Source: Deltaproteobacteria bacterium (GTDB lineage: Bacteria; Desulfobacterota; Desulfarculia; Adiutricales; JAFDHD01). Taken from it: a stretch of DNA of 58,832 nt. The notes under the pieces are model-generated. The model was not told where the DNA came from. It saw only the letters and a list, made by a program, of their open reading frames with translations, and ran no database searches. Positions 44,006 to 57,343 of this stretch are shown piece by piece. The first letter of the stretch is position 1, and the number at the start of each line of letters is the position of its first letter. The stretch covers positions 1 through 58,832 of the forward strand of contig JAFDHD010000010.1 of the NCBI GenBank assembly GCA_019308995.1. The letters are read 5' to 3'. A program made the translations under genes and the position numbers.

Positions 44006-44045
44006 TTGACATCCTCCATGGCCTGGATTACATTTCTAATGTAAT
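44006..44045 (+). promoter_or_regulatory. Putative nadA promoter with overlapping palindromic operator
   Basis: TTGACA (44006-44011) is followed after 17 bp by TACATT (44029-44034), a good sigma-70-like pair. A perfect 7-bp inverted repeat, ATTACAT (44027-44033) and ATGTAAT (44039-44045), overlaps the -10 box. A repressor of NAD synthesis could bind here; which one is unknown. Confidence 0.6.
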
Positions 44046-44075
44046 ATTTTAATTTTAGCCTTGAAGAAAATTATT

Positions 44076-44990
44076 ATGAAGATCAAAGAGCTGCAAGCCA
44101 GGGTCCGAGAATTATTAAAAAGGCGCCAGGCCATCCTTCTGGCCCATAACTATCAGCGCGCAGAAATACAGGAAATAGCCGACCTTACGGGAGACTCCCT
44201 GGGACTCTCCATCCAGGCCGCCGAAACAGATGCAGACGTAATCGTCTTTTGCGGGGTGCACTTCATGGCCGAAACCGCCTCCATTATCTGCCCGGACAAG
44301 ACGGTTCTCCTGCCGCGATTGGACGCGGGGTGTCCCATGGCGGACATGATCACGGCTCCAGCCTTGAGGATACGCAAGGCAGAACTTCCCGGCGTGCCTG
44401 TGGTGACCTATGTCAATACGACCGCGACGGTCAAGGCTGTAAGCGACATCTGCTGCACTTCGGCTAACGCCATTGCTGTCATCAATTCACTCCCGGGGGA
44501 CCGCGTGTTGATGACGCCGGACCGAAACCTGGGCCAGTATGCACAGCGCCACGTTAAAAAGGAAATCTTACTCTGGAACGGCTGCTGCAACATCCACGAC
44601 CGGCTTGGCGCGGACCAGATTCTTCGCGCCAAAGCCCGGTGGCCCGAGGCCTTGGTGGTAGCGCACCCTGAATGTCGCCCTGAAGTCCTGGACCTGGCCG
44701 ACGCTGTTCGTTCCACGTCTGGCATGATCAGCTTTTGTGGGGAAAATCACGGCCAGAAGTTCATCGTTGCCACGGAAAACGGACTGCTGTACCAGCTTCG
44801 AAGACAAAATCCGGACAAGCAGTTCTACCAGGCCTCCCGCGCCATGCTTTGTCCTGATATGAAGCTGACCAGGCTTGAGGATATCGTCGAGGCCTTGGCT
44901 ACCATGAACCCCGTTATCAAGGTTCCGGAAGAGATTCGCCGCCGCGCCCTCAAGGCGGTCAACCGCATGCTGGCGGTGCCGCGCGATTAA
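44076..44990 (+). CDS. nadA: Quinolinate synthase NadA
   Basis: NadA condenses iminoaspartate with dihydroxyacetone phosphate to quinolinate, in NAD synthesis, with a [4Fe-4S] cluster. The roughly 304-residue protein starts [17 protein letters not shown] and has [54 protein letters not shown] and [18 protein letters not shown]. Cluster Cys are in these CGV, CCT and CPD segments. I chose the ATG at 44076; a TTG at 44061 is in frame. nadB is not in the window. Confidence 0.94.
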   Translation: MKIKELQARVRELLKRRQAILLAHNYQRAEIQEIADLTGDSLGLSIQAAETDADVIVFCGVHFMAETASIICPDKTVLLPRLDAGCPMADMITAPALRIRKAELPGVPVVTYVNTTATVKAVSDICCTSANAIAVINSLPGDRVLMTPDRNLGQYAQRHVKKEILLWNGCCNIHDRLGADQILRAKARWPEALVVAHPECRPEVLDLADAVRSTSGMISFCGENHGQKFIVATENGLLYQLRRQNPDKQFYQASRAMLCPDMKLTRLEDIVEALATMNPVIKVPEEIRRRALKAVNRMLAVPRD

Positions 44991-45278
44991 TTTTTGTTAT
45001 TGTATGTCGTTAACGGCCTGATCCCTGTCCTCGAAAAACTTAAAAAACTGACTCAAATTTAAGGCCTCAAAGGCCCTTTTCAGACCGTGTTGAAATTGAG
45101 GGTCAATGAGACAACCGACCACAGCCTCAGGCCGGAAACGGTTTCTTTTCTTTAAAAACTCCCAGTTAAATAAAAGATTATCTCAAGGCATTTTTTTGTT
45201 GATTAATTTTTTAATTTCTGGTAAAGTATTACTGGTTAACATGTTAATTTAATTAATTTTTTTCGAGGCGTTTTTCGA
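44991..45278. other. Gap upstream of dnaA, candidate origin side
   Basis: This 288-bp gap has no gene. Its last 110 bp are strongly A/T-rich (about 45165-45262). The gap carries the dnaA promoter region and GAGGCG before the GTG start. I saw no TTATCCACA-type DnaA boxes, so an origin here is not demonstrated. Confidence 0.4.
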
Positions 45279-46619
45279 GTGAAGGAAGTATTTGACCAGG
45301 CACTGACCCAACTGAAGAAGCAGCTTGAACCGTGGGAATTTCAGCGCTGGATAAAACCTGTAAAACTCCAATCCTCATCCGAAGACTCCTTGACCATTCA
45401 AGTCCCTAATATCTTTTTTAAAACGTGGATAAATGAAAACTATTTTTCTGATTTTAAGCGTATTCTTTTCGATTTAAGCGGTCGAGAAATAAAAATAAAT
45501 TATTCTCAAAGACAAGACGCCCGAGATATACCGGGTCAGCGTGTTGAGGTTATCCCTGAACCTGAACCACGGGAATCTTTGAAATTGGAATCCGGTTTAA
45601 ACAAAAAGTATACCTTTTCCAACTTTGTAGTCGGCGGTTCGAACCAGCTGGCTCATGCGGCTTCTCTGGCCATAGCCAAGGGAACCGCTTCTTATAACCC
45701 TCTCTTTATATATGGCGGCACGGGTTTGGGTAAAACCCATCTCCTTTGTGCTATTGGAAATATGCTGTTAAATCAGGATAAAAACCATCGCGTGGTCTTT
45801 TTGAGTTCTGAAAAATTCACCAATGAGTTAATCGAGGCCATGCGCATGGAGCAAATGAACCAGTTTCGACAGAAGTATCGTAATATTGATACATTACTTA
45901 TTGACGATATTCACTTTATTGGAGGAAACGAAAAGTCACAGGAGGAGTTTTTCTACACATTCAACGCCCTTTATGAAACAGACAAGCAGCTTGCGTTTAC
46001 CAGCGACAAGATCCCCAAACAAATACCTGATTTAGAAAAAAGGCTTCGTTCCCGTTTTGAAGGCGGGCTTTTTGCCGATATTTCACCGCCGGATCAGGAA
46101 ATAAAGGTGGCAATTCTGCATAAAAAAGCAGAAGAAGCTAAAATGAAACTAAGCCGAGAAGCAGCTCTTTATATTGCTTCACACAATGAGTCTAGTATCC
46201 GCATCCTGGAAGGGCAACTCGCTCGCTTAAAAGCATACCCCACTATGACCAAAGCGCCCATTACCCTTGAACTGGCCCAGAAAATTCTAGGCCAGTTCAT
46301 TGAATCCGAGAAAAAACAGATTACCTTGGATCACATCCTGCGATTAACCGCCGGCTTTTTTAATGTAAAGATCAGTGAACTCAAATCAGACAAAAAGCAC
46401 CAGGCAATAACGATTCCGCGTCAGGCCGCCATGTATCTGGCGCGCAGGCTTACCTCTCTTTCAACGGTTGAAATCGGACGGCGTGTTGGCGGGCGAGATC
46501 ATTCCACGGTTATTCATGCAGACAAGAAGATAAAAAATCGCATAAAAAAAGATAAGGACTTTGGGCAGTTACTCTATGAACTGGAACAGGCGATTCGCAG
46601 CAGCGGGACCAAGATATGA
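45279..46619 (+). CDS. dnaA: Chromosomal replication initiator DnaA
   Basis: DnaA opens the origin and loads the replisome. The 446-residue protein starts with GTG after GAGGCG. Domain I is residues 1 to about 75, domain II is a short linker, and domain III (AAA+) has Walker A FIYGGTGLGKTHLL (about residues 143-156), Walker B TLLIDDIHFIGGNEKSQEEF and sensor LAFTSDKIPKQIPDLEKRL. Domain IV binds DNA with VGGRDHSTVIHADKKIK. Compared with the usual IDDIQFLAGKE and AYKKIE patterns, HFIGGNE and ADKKIK are unusual variants. Codon use here is more A/T-rich than in gyrA. dnaN follows after 224 bp. Confidence 0.97.
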   Translation: MKEVFDQALTQLKKQLEPWEFQRWIKPVKLQSSSEDSLTIQVPNIFFKTWINENYFSDFKRILFDLSGREIKINYSQRQDARDIPGQRVEVIPEPEPRESLKLESGLNKKYTFSNFVVGGSNQLAHAASLAIAKGTASYNPLFIYGGTGLGKTHLLCAIGNMLLNQDKNHRVVFLSSEKFTNELIEAMRMEQMNQFRQKYRNIDTLLIDDIHFIGGNEKSQEEFFYTFNALYETDKQLAFTSDKIPKQIPDLEKRLRSRFEGGLFADISPPDQEIKVAILHKKAEEAKMKLSREAALYIASHNESSIRILEGQLARLKAYPTMTKAPITLELAQKILGQFIESEKKQITLDHILRLTAGFFNVKISELKSDKKHQAITIPRQAAMYLARRLTSLSTVEIGRRVGGRDHSTVIHADKKIKNRIKKDKDFGQLLYELEQAIRSSGTKI

Positions 46620-46843
46620 TGAAAACCAGTTTAAAAAAATGATGATAACTTTCATTTCTTTAATTATTTTAATTTATTATTTTGCGAACGGTTGAAGAAG
46701 TCAACAGTAAAAAGTTGTTCGTTCAATACAATCAAGCGATATTATTAATAAAACAGGAAATACTAACAATAAACAGAACTTATTAAATATATTATTAAAA
46801 TGTTAAAAATAATTAATATTTATAATAAAAGGAGGATATAAAC
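46620..46843. other. A/T-rich dnaA-dnaN gap
   Basis: This 224-bp gap is made largely of A and T, with runs such as ttaaatatattattaaaatg. It could be a DNA-unwinding element of the origin, as in bacteria with bipartite origins around dnaA. No clear DnaA boxes are visible. AAAGGAGG precedes the dnaN ATG. Confidence 0.45.
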
Positions 46844-50412
<3,569 letters not shown>

Positions 50413-50458
50413 TTAAAATCCTCAAAGCATTTTTTTGATAAATTTAAGGAATAAGAGC

Positions 50459-52903
50459 ATGACTTCTGCCGAAAAAATAGAACCGGTCAAGATAGAGCAG
50501 GAAATGAAGACCTCGTACCTGGATTACGCTATGAGCGTAATCATCGGCCGGGCTTTACCTCACGTGCGGGACGGCCTCAAGCCGGTCCACCGCCGCATCC
50601 TGTATGCCATGCGGGAGCTGCGCAGCGACTACGACCGTCCTTATAAAAAATCCGCCCGGGTCGTGGGTGACGTTATCGGTAAGTATCATCCGCACGGCGA
50701 CGCCGCGGTTTACGACGCCCTGGTGCGCATGGCCCAGAATTTTTCTCTTCGGTATCCCCTGGTGGACGGTCAAGGCAATTTCGGGTCGGTTGACGGTGAC
50801 CCTCCGGCGGCCATGCGTTACACCGAGGCGCGCATGGCCCGCATCGCTCATGAGCTGCTTCAGGACATTGACCGGGAGACCGTTGATTTCGGAGACAACT
50901 ACGACGGTTCACTTCAGGAGCCATTGGTTCTGCCTTCCAGGCTGCCCAACCTCATCGTCAACGGCGGGTCCGGTATCGCCGTGGGCATGGCCACCAATAT
51001 CCCGCCTCACAACCTTGGAGAGGTGGTGGACGGCCTGATAGCCCTTATTCACAACCCGGATGTTTCCGTAGATGAGCTGATACAGTTCATTCCCGGACCT
51101 GATTTTCCGACCTCTGGATTTGTTTACGGCCAGCAAGGCCTGCTAGACGGCTACCGCACCGGCCGGGGCGTTATCAAGATTCGAGCCAGGGTCAATATAG
51201 AAACACGGGCCAGGGATGGCAAAAAATCCCTGATCGTTACCGAACTGCCTTACCAGGTAAACAAGGCCCGTGTGGTCGAAAATATCGCCGAGCTTGTCCG
51301 GGATAAAAAGGTGGACGGGGTTACAGAGATCAGGGATGAATCCGACCGGGACGGCATGCGGATCGTCCTGGAAATCAAGCGAGACTACCCGCCGGAGATA
51401 ATCAGTAACAACCTCTACCGCATGACCCAGCTCGAGGTCTCCTTTGGGATAAACATGCTGGCCATTGTCAATCAGGTGCCCGAGGTTCTTAACCTCAAGG
51501 ACATCCTCAGACTTTTCCTGGAACACCGCCGGGAGGTTATTGCCCGCCGCACCAGGTTCGATCTGGCCAAGGCCGAAGCAAGGGCGCACATCCTCGAAGG
51601 CCTCAAGGCGGCCCTGGATCAACTGGACATGGTCATTGATCTCATCCGTTCGAGCGCCTCCCCGGATACCGCCCGGACACGGCTTATGGAACGGCTGGAC
51701 ATCACCGAGATACAGGCCCGGGCCATCCTGGATCTCCGGCTCCAGAGACTGACCGGGCTCGAACGCCAGGCCATTGACGATGAGTACCTGGAGGTGATCA
51801 AGGCCATTGCCAACTACTGGGCCATCCTGCAGAGCGCGCAAAGGGTCAACCAGATTATCGAAGAAGAACTGCTGGAGCTCAAAGAGACATACGGCGACGA
51901 ACGGCGCACGGAAATCATTGATCCGGTTGATCAAGACCTGAGACCGGAAGACCTGATCGTTGAAGAGGACATGGTCGTGACCATTTCTCACACCGGGTAC
52001 ATTAAACGGAGCCCCATCAGCCTCTACCGGGCCCAGCGGCGAGGCGGTAAAGGCGTCACCGGCACCCGGCCTGGCGAAGAGGACTTTGTGGAACGCCTGT
52101 ACGTGGCTTCGACGCACAGCTACCTCCTCTTTCTGACCTCAGCCGGATACCTGCACTGGCTCAAGGTGCATGAAATTCCCCAAGCCGGACGCATGGCCCG
52201 TGGCAAGGCCGTGGTCAACCTCTTGAATCTGTCTCCAGGCGAGAAAATGGCGACCGTGCTGCCAGTCAGAGACCTTCAGGAAGAAAATCGTTTCGTGGTC
52301 ATGGCCTCTAAAAAGGGTCTTATCAAGCGCACCCCTTTAAGCGCCTTCAGTCATCCCAGGCGCAGAAGCATCATCTGTCTGACGATCAACCCGGGAGACG
52401 AGCTGGTTTCAGCCGGCCTGACCGATGGGTCCAACTTCATCTTCCTGGCGACTCAAAGCGGTAAGGCCATCTGTTTTTCTGAAAATGAGATCCGGTCCAT
52501 GGGCCGAACCGCCGCGGGCGTTAAAGGAATACAGCTCTCGCCCGACGACAGCGTGGTCGGCATGGAGGTCCTGAGTGAGTCCCGCGACAAGGATATCCTG
52601 ACCGTAACGGCCAACGGATATGGCAAACGAACTCGGGCCGACGAATACCGAGTTCAATCCAGAAGCGGTAAAGGCCTCATCACCATAAAGACCACGGACC
52701 GCAATGGACCGGTCGTCGCCGTCTTTCAGGTAGTTGATGAGGATGAACTGATGCTGATCACTGACACCGGCCGCATCATCCGCACCAGAATCAAAGAAAT
52801 CCGGGTCATTCACCGTAATACCCAGGGTGTTAAGCTTATTAATGTTGACCCAGAAGAAAGAGTCATGGCCGTCGCCCGGCTGGACGAAAAAGACGAGGAT
52901 TAA
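50459..52903 (+). CDS. gyrA: DNA gyrase subunit A
   Basis: GyrA cuts and rejoins DNA through its active-site Tyr. The 814-residue protein has [20 protein letters not shown], the quinolone region [20 protein letters not shown], catalytic Tyr in [12 protein letters not shown], and the C-terminal beta-pinwheel with the GyrA box QRRGGKG. At the position of E. coli Ser83 there is Ala (GDAAVYD), which is natural in some bacteria; Asp87 is kept. I chose ATG at 50459, after AAGGAATAA, over an earlier in-frame start at 50435. Confidence 0.96.
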   Translation: MTSAEKIEPVKIEQEMKTSYLDYAMSVIIGRALPHVRDGLKPVHRRILYAMRELRSDYDRPYKKSARVVGDVIGKYHPHGDAAVYDALVRMAQNFSLRYPLVDGQGNFGSVDGDPPAAMRYTEARMARIAHELLQDIDRETVDFGDNYDGSLQEPLVLPSRLPNLIVNGGSGIAVGMATNIPPHNLGEVVDGLIALIHNPDVSVDELIQFIPGPDFPTSGFVYGQQGLLDGYRTGRGVIKIRARVNIETRARDGKKSLIVTELPYQVNKARVVENIAELVRDKKVDGVTEIRDESDRDGMRIVLEIKRDYPPEIISNNLYRMTQLEVSFGINMLAIVNQVPEVLNLKDILRLFLEHRREVIARRTRFDLAKAEARAHILEGLKAALDQLDMVIDLIRSSASPDTARTRLMERLDITEIQARAILDLRLQRLTGLERQAIDDEYLEVIKAIANYWAILQSAQRVNQIIEEELLELKETYGDERRTEIIDPVDQDLRPEDLIVEEDMVVTISHTGYIKRSPISLYRAQRRGGKGVTGTRPGEEDFVERLYVASTHSYLLFLTSAGYLHWLKVHEIPQAGRMARGKAVVNLLNLSPGEKMATVLPVRDLQEENRFVVMASKKGLIKRTPLSAFSHPRRRSIICLTINPGDELVSAGLTDGSNFIFLATQSGKAICFSENEIRSMGRTAAGVKGIQLSPDDSVVGMEVLSESRDKDILTVTANGYGKRTRADEYRVQSRSGKGLITIKTTDRNGPVVAVFQVVDEDELMLITDTGRIIRTRIKEIRVIHRNTQGVKLINVDPEERVMAVARLDEKDED

Positions 52904-52934
52904 GCTCTGCCAAGCCGGCTCAGTGCCAGATGAT

Positions 52935-53762
52935 ATGACAGCGTTCAAGAAAGTAAAGAGCTTCCTTCTCCTCAGCCTGGCGCTTCTCTTCCTGGCTGGG
53001 GCCTGCGGCTCAAAAAACGAGGAGGCCTTTCTTCAGGAAGCGGACGCCCATTTCGCAAAAGGCAGCCCTGACAAGGCGGTCCAAACTTACCGGGATTACC
53101 TTAACGAGTTTCCTCGAGGGCGTTTCAGGGATCAGGCCCTGTTGCGCAAAGGTGAGATCCTTTACTACGTCCTGGGGAAAAAGGGGCCGGCCGTGCAAGC
53201 CTTCAGCCGCTTGGTCCTGGATTATCCCTTGAGTGAGCCCAGCTTTCAAGCCAGAGAGATCCTGGCCGCGATTTATCGGGACGAGACCGCTGATTATCTT
53301 CGCGCGGTCATTGAATATCGCTGGCTTCTTAACCACCGTCCGGCCAACAAGAAGGCGGATGAATACCATTATCAAATCGGGCATTGCTTCTTTCTGGCCA
53401 ATCGGCTCGAGCAGGCCATCATGGAATACAAACTGTTTATTGAGGGCTATCCTGAATCTCGCTTTGTCGAGCGGGCTTATAATGAGTTGGGCGGCGCCTA
53501 CATGATCCTGAAGCAGCCGGAGCAGGCCTTAAGCGTTTTCAAGACCGCTATTGACAGGTTTCCTGAAAGTTCACTCCGGCCGACTATGGATTTTAAAACC
53601 GCGGAGTGCTATGAAGCCATGGACCGTCTTGATGAAGCCCTGGCGCAGTATCAATATGTACGGGAGATGTATGACAATTGGCCGGCGGTTGATATCCGCA
53701 TTAAAGGGGTTGAGTCCCGGCAGAAGAGCAAGCAGGGACGGGCCAGGAAAGGAAATAAATGA
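52935..53762 (+). CDS. TPR-repeat lipoprotein (outer-membrane assembly-like)
   Basis: This 275-residue protein has a lipoprotein signal (KKVKSFLLLSLALLFLAGAC, with Cys at about residue 24) and then several tetratricopeptide repeats. Examples are AFLQEADAHFAKGSPDKAVQ, YHYQIGHCFFLANRLEQAIM, and NELGGAYMILKQPEQALSVF. It resembles BamD or YbgF/CpoB-type envelope proteins. The ribosome-binding site is weak. It overlaps the next gene, gpsA, by 4 bp (ATGA). Confidence 0.85.
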   Translation: MTAFKKVKSFLLLSLALLFLAGACGSKNEEAFLQEADAHFAKGSPDKAVQTYRDYLNEFPRGRFRDQALLRKGEILYYVLGKKGPAVQAFSRLVLDYPLSEPSFQAREILAAIYRDETADYLRAVIEYRWLLNHRPANKKADEYHYQIGHCFFLANRLEQAIMEYKLFIEGYPESRFVERAYNELGGAYMILKQPEQALSVFKTAIDRFPESSLRPTMDFKTAECYEAMDRLDEALAQYQYVREMYDNWPAVDIRIKGVESRQKSKQGRARKGNK

Positions 53763-54805
53763 GTTTGATCGAGCGCCTGAAGGATATTCGAACGATAAGC
53801 GTGGTCGGAGCTGGCGCCTGGGGAACGGCCTTGTCCCGCCATCTGGCCTCTAAGGGGTTTAAGGTCGCCCTCTGGGCCCATGAGGACGAGGTGGTCAAGC
53901 AGATAGAGTCAATCCGGGAGAACCAGGCCTACCTGCCCGGGGTAAAAATTCCCGAAAATGTTACGCCGTCCACGGACTTAGAAACAGTGGTTCGCGGTCA
54001 GGAGATCGTTATTTTAGCGGTGCCATCTCACCACATGCGCAGCGTGGTTACACGTTTGGCTGGATTTCTTTCGGCGGGAGTCATTCTGGTCAGCGTTGCC
54101 AAAGGCATTGAGAATGAAACCTTGATGACCATGACCCAGGTCTTTGAAGATGTTCTGCCTGAAAATCTGGCCGCATATCGTGCCGCGCTGTCCGGGCCGA
54201 GTTTTGCCCGGGAGGTGGGTCAAGGTCTGCCCACGGCTGTGACCGTGGCCTGTCATGACCGGGATGTCTCTCTGCTGCTTCAGCAGGTCTTTGCCTCGCC
54301 CACACTGAGAATATATACCAGCCAGGATGTGATTGGGGTGGAGCTGGGGGGTGCCTTGAAGAATCTGAGCGCCATTGTGGCAGGCATCTGCGATGGCATG
54401 AAAATGGGACTTAACGCCCGGGCCGCCATCATTACCCGCGGCCTGGCCGAGATCACCCGCCTTGGGGTCAGAATGGGGGCTAACCCGCTAACCTTTTCCG
54501 GGCTGGCAGGCATGGGCGATCTCGTCCTAACCTGCACCGGCGATCTTTCCCGCAACCGCGGCGTCGGTCTGAAGCTGGGCCAGGGTCAGAAGCTATGCGA
54601 TATCCTGAAAAACACAAAAACCGTGGCCGAGGGGGTTCGAACCACCCTTTCCGCTAAAGACCTGGCTGAAAAGGAAGGGGTGGATATGCCTATCACGGTG
54701 AAGCTTTACGAGATTCTCTATGAGGACAAGGAGCCGCGGCAGGCCATGGTTGAACTTATGTCCCGCACCTTAAAGCCCGAGATTGACCAGGGGATGCTGT
54801 TTTAG
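53759..54805 (+). CDS. gpsA: Glycerol-3-phosphate dehydrogenase [NAD(P)+]
   Basis: GpsA makes sn-glycerol 3-phosphate from dihydroxyacetone phosphate for phospholipid synthesis. The 348-residue protein has the nucleotide-binding GAGAWGTALSRHLASKG near residue 18, VILAVPSHHMRSVV, the catalytic Lys in VSVAKGIENETLM, SGPSFAREVGQGLPTAVTVA and GVELGGALKNLSAIVAGICD. The start overlaps the TPR gene. With PgpA the window carries two steps of glycerolipid synthesis, at distant sites. Confidence 0.96.
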   Translation: MSLIERLKDIRTISVVGAGAWGTALSRHLASKGFKVALWAHEDEVVKQIESIRENQAYLPGVKIPENVTPSTDLETVVRGQEIVILAVPSHHMRSVVTRLAGFLSAGVILVSVAKGIENETLMTMTQVFEDVLPENLAAYRAALSGPSFAREVGQGLPTAVTVACHDRDVSLLLQQVFASPTLRIYTSQDVIGVELGGALKNLSAIVAGICDGMKMGLNARAAIITRGLAEITRLGVRMGANPLTFSGLAGMGDLVLTCTGDLSRNRGVGLKLGQGQKLCDILKNTKTVAEGVRTTLSAKDLAEKEGVDMPITVKLYEILYEDKEPRQAMVELMSRTLKPEIDQGMLF

Positions 54806-54850
54806 CCAACAAAATCCAAAAAAACTTTCTAACAATGATATAATATTTCC

Positions 54851-55267
54851 ATGCCTCGCTACCGGGTTATGGATCATACGGCTGACCTGGGGGTGTATTT
54901 TTACGGGGCCACCCCGGAAGAGGTCTTGATTAATGCTGGCGCTGTATTGTTTGAGCTCATGCTCAGCGGCAAGCCTCGAAGCGGTGATATCCAAAAGACC
55001 GTCATCCTCGAAGGGTTGGACCTGGAGGACCTGCTGGTGCGCTGGCTTTCTGAACTCCTTTATTTCTTTTCCGTTCGGAAAGAGGTCATGACCGGGGCTG
55101 AAATCAAATCGCTCTCCAGTACTCGACTTGAAGCCCGGATTAAGTTGGCCCCTTTTGATCCCGCGACCCAGGCGCTCAAAATGGAAATCAAGGCCCCGAC
55201 CTACCATCAATTGGAGCTTAAGCCTAGAGAAGCGGGCTGGCGAGCCAGGGTTATTTTTGACCTTTAA
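54851..55267 (+). CDS. Archease
   Basis: Archease speeds guanylylation of the RNA ligase RtcB and widens its use of nucleotides. The 138-residue protein starts with the family's YRVMDHTADLGVYFYGATPE, continues with LLVRWLSELLYFFSVRKE and KAPTYHQLELKPREAGWRAR, and ends in RVIFDL; a metal-binding acidic residue is conserved near the C-terminus. It lies 13 bp before rtcB, the usual archease-RtcB pair. Confidence 0.94.
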   Translation: MPRYRVMDHTADLGVYFYGATPEEVLINAGAVLFELMLSGKPRSGDIQKTVILEGLDLEDLLVRWLSELLYFFSVRKEVMTGAEIKSLSSTRLEARIKLAPFDPATQALKMEIKAPTYHQLELKPREAGWRARVIFDL

Positions 55268-55280
55268 TTAGGAATCAGTC

Positions 55281-56714
55281 ATGGAGATAAAGCGGCTTGA
55301 CGACTATCGCTGGGAGATTCCGGCCACGGGCGCCATGCGCGTTCCCGGGCTGGTTTTTGCCGACGCCGAATTGATAAAGGAAATCCACCGGGATGGGAGC
55401 TTAAAGCAGGTGGCCAACGTTGCCCAACTGCCTGGCATTATTGGCCATTCTCTGGCCATGCCGGATATCCATCAGGGTTACGGCTTTCCCATTGGCGGGG
55501 TGGCGGCCTTTGATTTTGAGGAAGGGATCATCTCTCCGGGCGGGGTGGGTTACGATATCAACTGCGGCGTCCGTTTGATGACCTCCGCCCTGAGCGTGAG
55601 CGATCTCAAGCCGTACCTAACGGTCCTCATTGAAAGGCTTTACAAAGATATCCCGAGCGGCCTTGGGTCCACCGGACCGCTTAAATTAAGCAAGGCGGAA
55701 ATCAAGAAGGTCCTGACAAACGGCGCCGGGTGGGCAGTTAAGAATGGCTTCGGCGAACCAGGTGACCTGAATCACTCTGAAGAGGGCGGCGCCATGGAAG
55801 GGGCCGACCCGGAGGTCCTGAGCGAACGAGCCCTGGAGCGAGGTCTGAAGCAGCTGGGCACCCTCGGATCAGGGAACCATTTCCTCGAGCTGGATCGGGT
55901 GGACGAAATCTTCGATGAAAAGGCCGCCCAGGCCTTCGGCCTGTTCAAGGATCAGGTCACGGTCCTTATTCACTCCGGGTCCCGCGGCCTTGGCTACCAG
56001 GTCTGCGACGATTTCCTCAAGACGATGATGAAGGCAGTCAACCAGGAGGAGCTGGCCCTGCCAGATCGCCAGTTGGCCTGCGCCTTTATTCAGTCGAAGC
56101 CCGGGCGTAAGTATTTCGCGGCCATGGCCGCGGCCGCGAACTATGCCTGGGCCAACCGTCAGGTCATCATGCACTGGACCCGGGAGAGCTTTGAAAAGAC
56201 CCTCGGCCTTGGCCCGCGGGACCTCAGGATGAACCTGGTCTATGACGTGGCCCACAATATCGCCAAAAAAGAGCGGCATGAGGTTGACGGGCGGGAGCAA
56301 TGGGTCTGCGTGCACCGCAAAGGGGCAACCCGGGCCTTCCCGCCCACCCACCCCGATATCCCGGCTGATTACCGTCATGTCGGCCAGCCGGTTCTCATTC
56401 CAGGAGACATGGGCCGTTCTTCCTTTGTCCTGGCCGGAGCGGCCGGAGCCATGGAGGAATCCTTCGGGTCGTCATGTCACGGCGCCGGCCGGGTCCTGTC
56501 CCGCACAGCAGCCAGGAAGAAGGCCAAGGGCCGGTCCATATATGGTGAACTGGAGCAGCAGGGCATCGTGGTGCGCTTCTCCGGGCGGGATACCCTGGCC
56601 GAGGAGATGCCAGAGGCCTATAAGGATGTCACCCGCGTCGTTGAGGTGGTCCATCAGGCCGGGCTGGCGCGAAAGGTGGCCCGCCTCAAGCCGCTGGGAC
56701 TGATCAAGGGTTAG
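55281..56714 (+). CDS. rtcB: tRNA-splicing / RNA repair ligase RtcB
   Basis: RtcB joins RNA 2',3'-cyclic phosphate ends to 5'-OH ends with GTP and Mn2+. The 477-residue protein has metal-site motifs VGYDINCGVRLM, LGTLGSGNHFLELDRVDE, VTVLIHSGSRGLGYQV, and the GMP-linked His in SSCHGAGRVLSRTAARKKAK. All metal ligands seem present. Paired with archease, it likely repairs RNA broken by endonucleases or toxins. It is the last clear gene of the plus-strand run before the repeat-rich 56.7-57.8 kb stretch. Confidence 0.96.
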   Translation: MEIKRLDDYRWEIPATGAMRVPGLVFADAELIKEIHRDGSLKQVANVAQLPGIIGHSLAMPDIHQGYGFPIGGVAAFDFEEGIISPGGVGYDINCGVRLMTSALSVSDLKPYLTVLIERLYKDIPSGLGSTGPLKLSKAEIKKVLTNGAGWAVKNGFGEPGDLNHSEEGGAMEGADPEVLSERALERGLKQLGTLGSGNHFLELDRVDEIFDEKAAQAFGLFKDQVTVLIHSGSRGLGYQVCDDFLKTMMKAVNQEELALPDRQLACAFIQSKPGRKYFAAMAAAANYAWANRQVIMHWTRESFEKTLGLGPRDLRMNLVYDVAHNIAKKERHEVDGREQWVCVHRKGATRAFPPTHPDIPADYRHVGQPVLIPGDMGRSSFVLAGAAGAMEESFGSSCHGAGRVLSRTAARKKAKGRSIYGELEQQGIVVRFSGRDTLAEEMPEAYKDVTRVVEVVHQAGLARKVARLKPLGLIKG

Positions 56715-56760
56715 GGCTGTGAAGCGAAGGCGTGAAGATCAAATTGCCCGGCCTGATTGA

Positions 56761-56914
56761 CCCTGGATTCTCGCTTTTTCGGAAATGGCAACCCTGACTG
56801 TAGCTCCTCATGCTGAAACCGAAACCCATATATCCAGATCAGGGGGCCAAAAGGAACCTTGCTGTGAAGACCACCAGAGACTCTGAAGTTCTGTCATTCC
56901 TGCGCAAGCAGGAA
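56761..56914. repeat. 154-bp direct repeat, left copy
   Basis: This segment aligns without gaps to 57344-57497, the same length and with many matches (shared parts such as gctgaaacc, tatatccagatc, gtgaagaccacca, and the final gtcattcctgcgcaagcagg). It flanks the GIY-YIG remnant on the left. Confidence 0.75.
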
Positions 56915-57020
56915 TCTATTAACAACAATTATAGCGATTGTCAGAATTATATTCCTTTTGGGTATTATTTTTTTTTGCACATGGATTCCTGCTTACGCAG
57001 GAATAACAACAACTTCCACT

Positions 57021-57047
57021 GTCATTCCCACGAAAGCGGGAATCCAG
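57021..57047. repeat. Palindromic end, left of the GIY-YIG remnant
   Basis: This is a 27-bp palindromic unit (attcccac / gcgggaat). Its reverse complement occurs at 57346-57372 with one mismatch. A further copy in the same orientation lies at 27087-27113. Confidence 0.75.
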
Positions 57048-57086
57048 AAAGGAATATATTTTTTAGAACTACTCTAAAATTATATC

Positions 57087-57342
57087 ATGAAGAATTATTA
57101 TGTGTATATATTAGCAAGTAAAAGAAATGGCACCTTATATCTTGGCGTAACGAACGATCTTGTGAAACGGATTTACGAAAAAATATGGTGTTCATAGATT
57201 GGTATATTACGAAGAGACAAGAGATAGCCTCAGAGCAATCGAAAGAGAAAAGCAGATTAAAAGGTGGAAAAGGCGATGGAAGTTAGAACTTATTGAAAGA
57301 ATTAACCCTGAATGGAAAGACTTATACGATGACCTGCTTTGA
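57087..57342 (+). pseudogene. GIY-YIG nuclease family, frameshifted remnant
   Basis: The first frame reads MKNYYVYILASKRNGTLYLG then VTNDLVKRIYE, the GIY-YIG start with a Tyr/Leu variant, and stops soon after. A second frame continues FTKKYGVHRLVYYEETRDSL, REKQIKRWKRRWKLELIERI and NPEWKDLYDDLL, which is the normal end of this small (UvrC-like N-terminal) nuclease. The break lies near 57170-57190, where a segment including the usual EHK stretch is missing. So the gene is truncated by an internal deletion plus frameshift. Intact relatives cut DNA as a single domain. It is bordered by inverted palindromes and by direct repeats. Confidence 0.85.
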
Positions 57343-57343
57343 A

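Noticed and set aside
44061-44075. TTG start for nadA
   Set aside because: It adds five residues not typical of NadA and has no better ribosome-binding site than the ATG at 44076.
54851-56714. RtcB-archease as a novel system
   Set aside because: This is the well-known RNA ligase and its activator in their normal adjacent order with all key motifs. Nothing unusual was seen.
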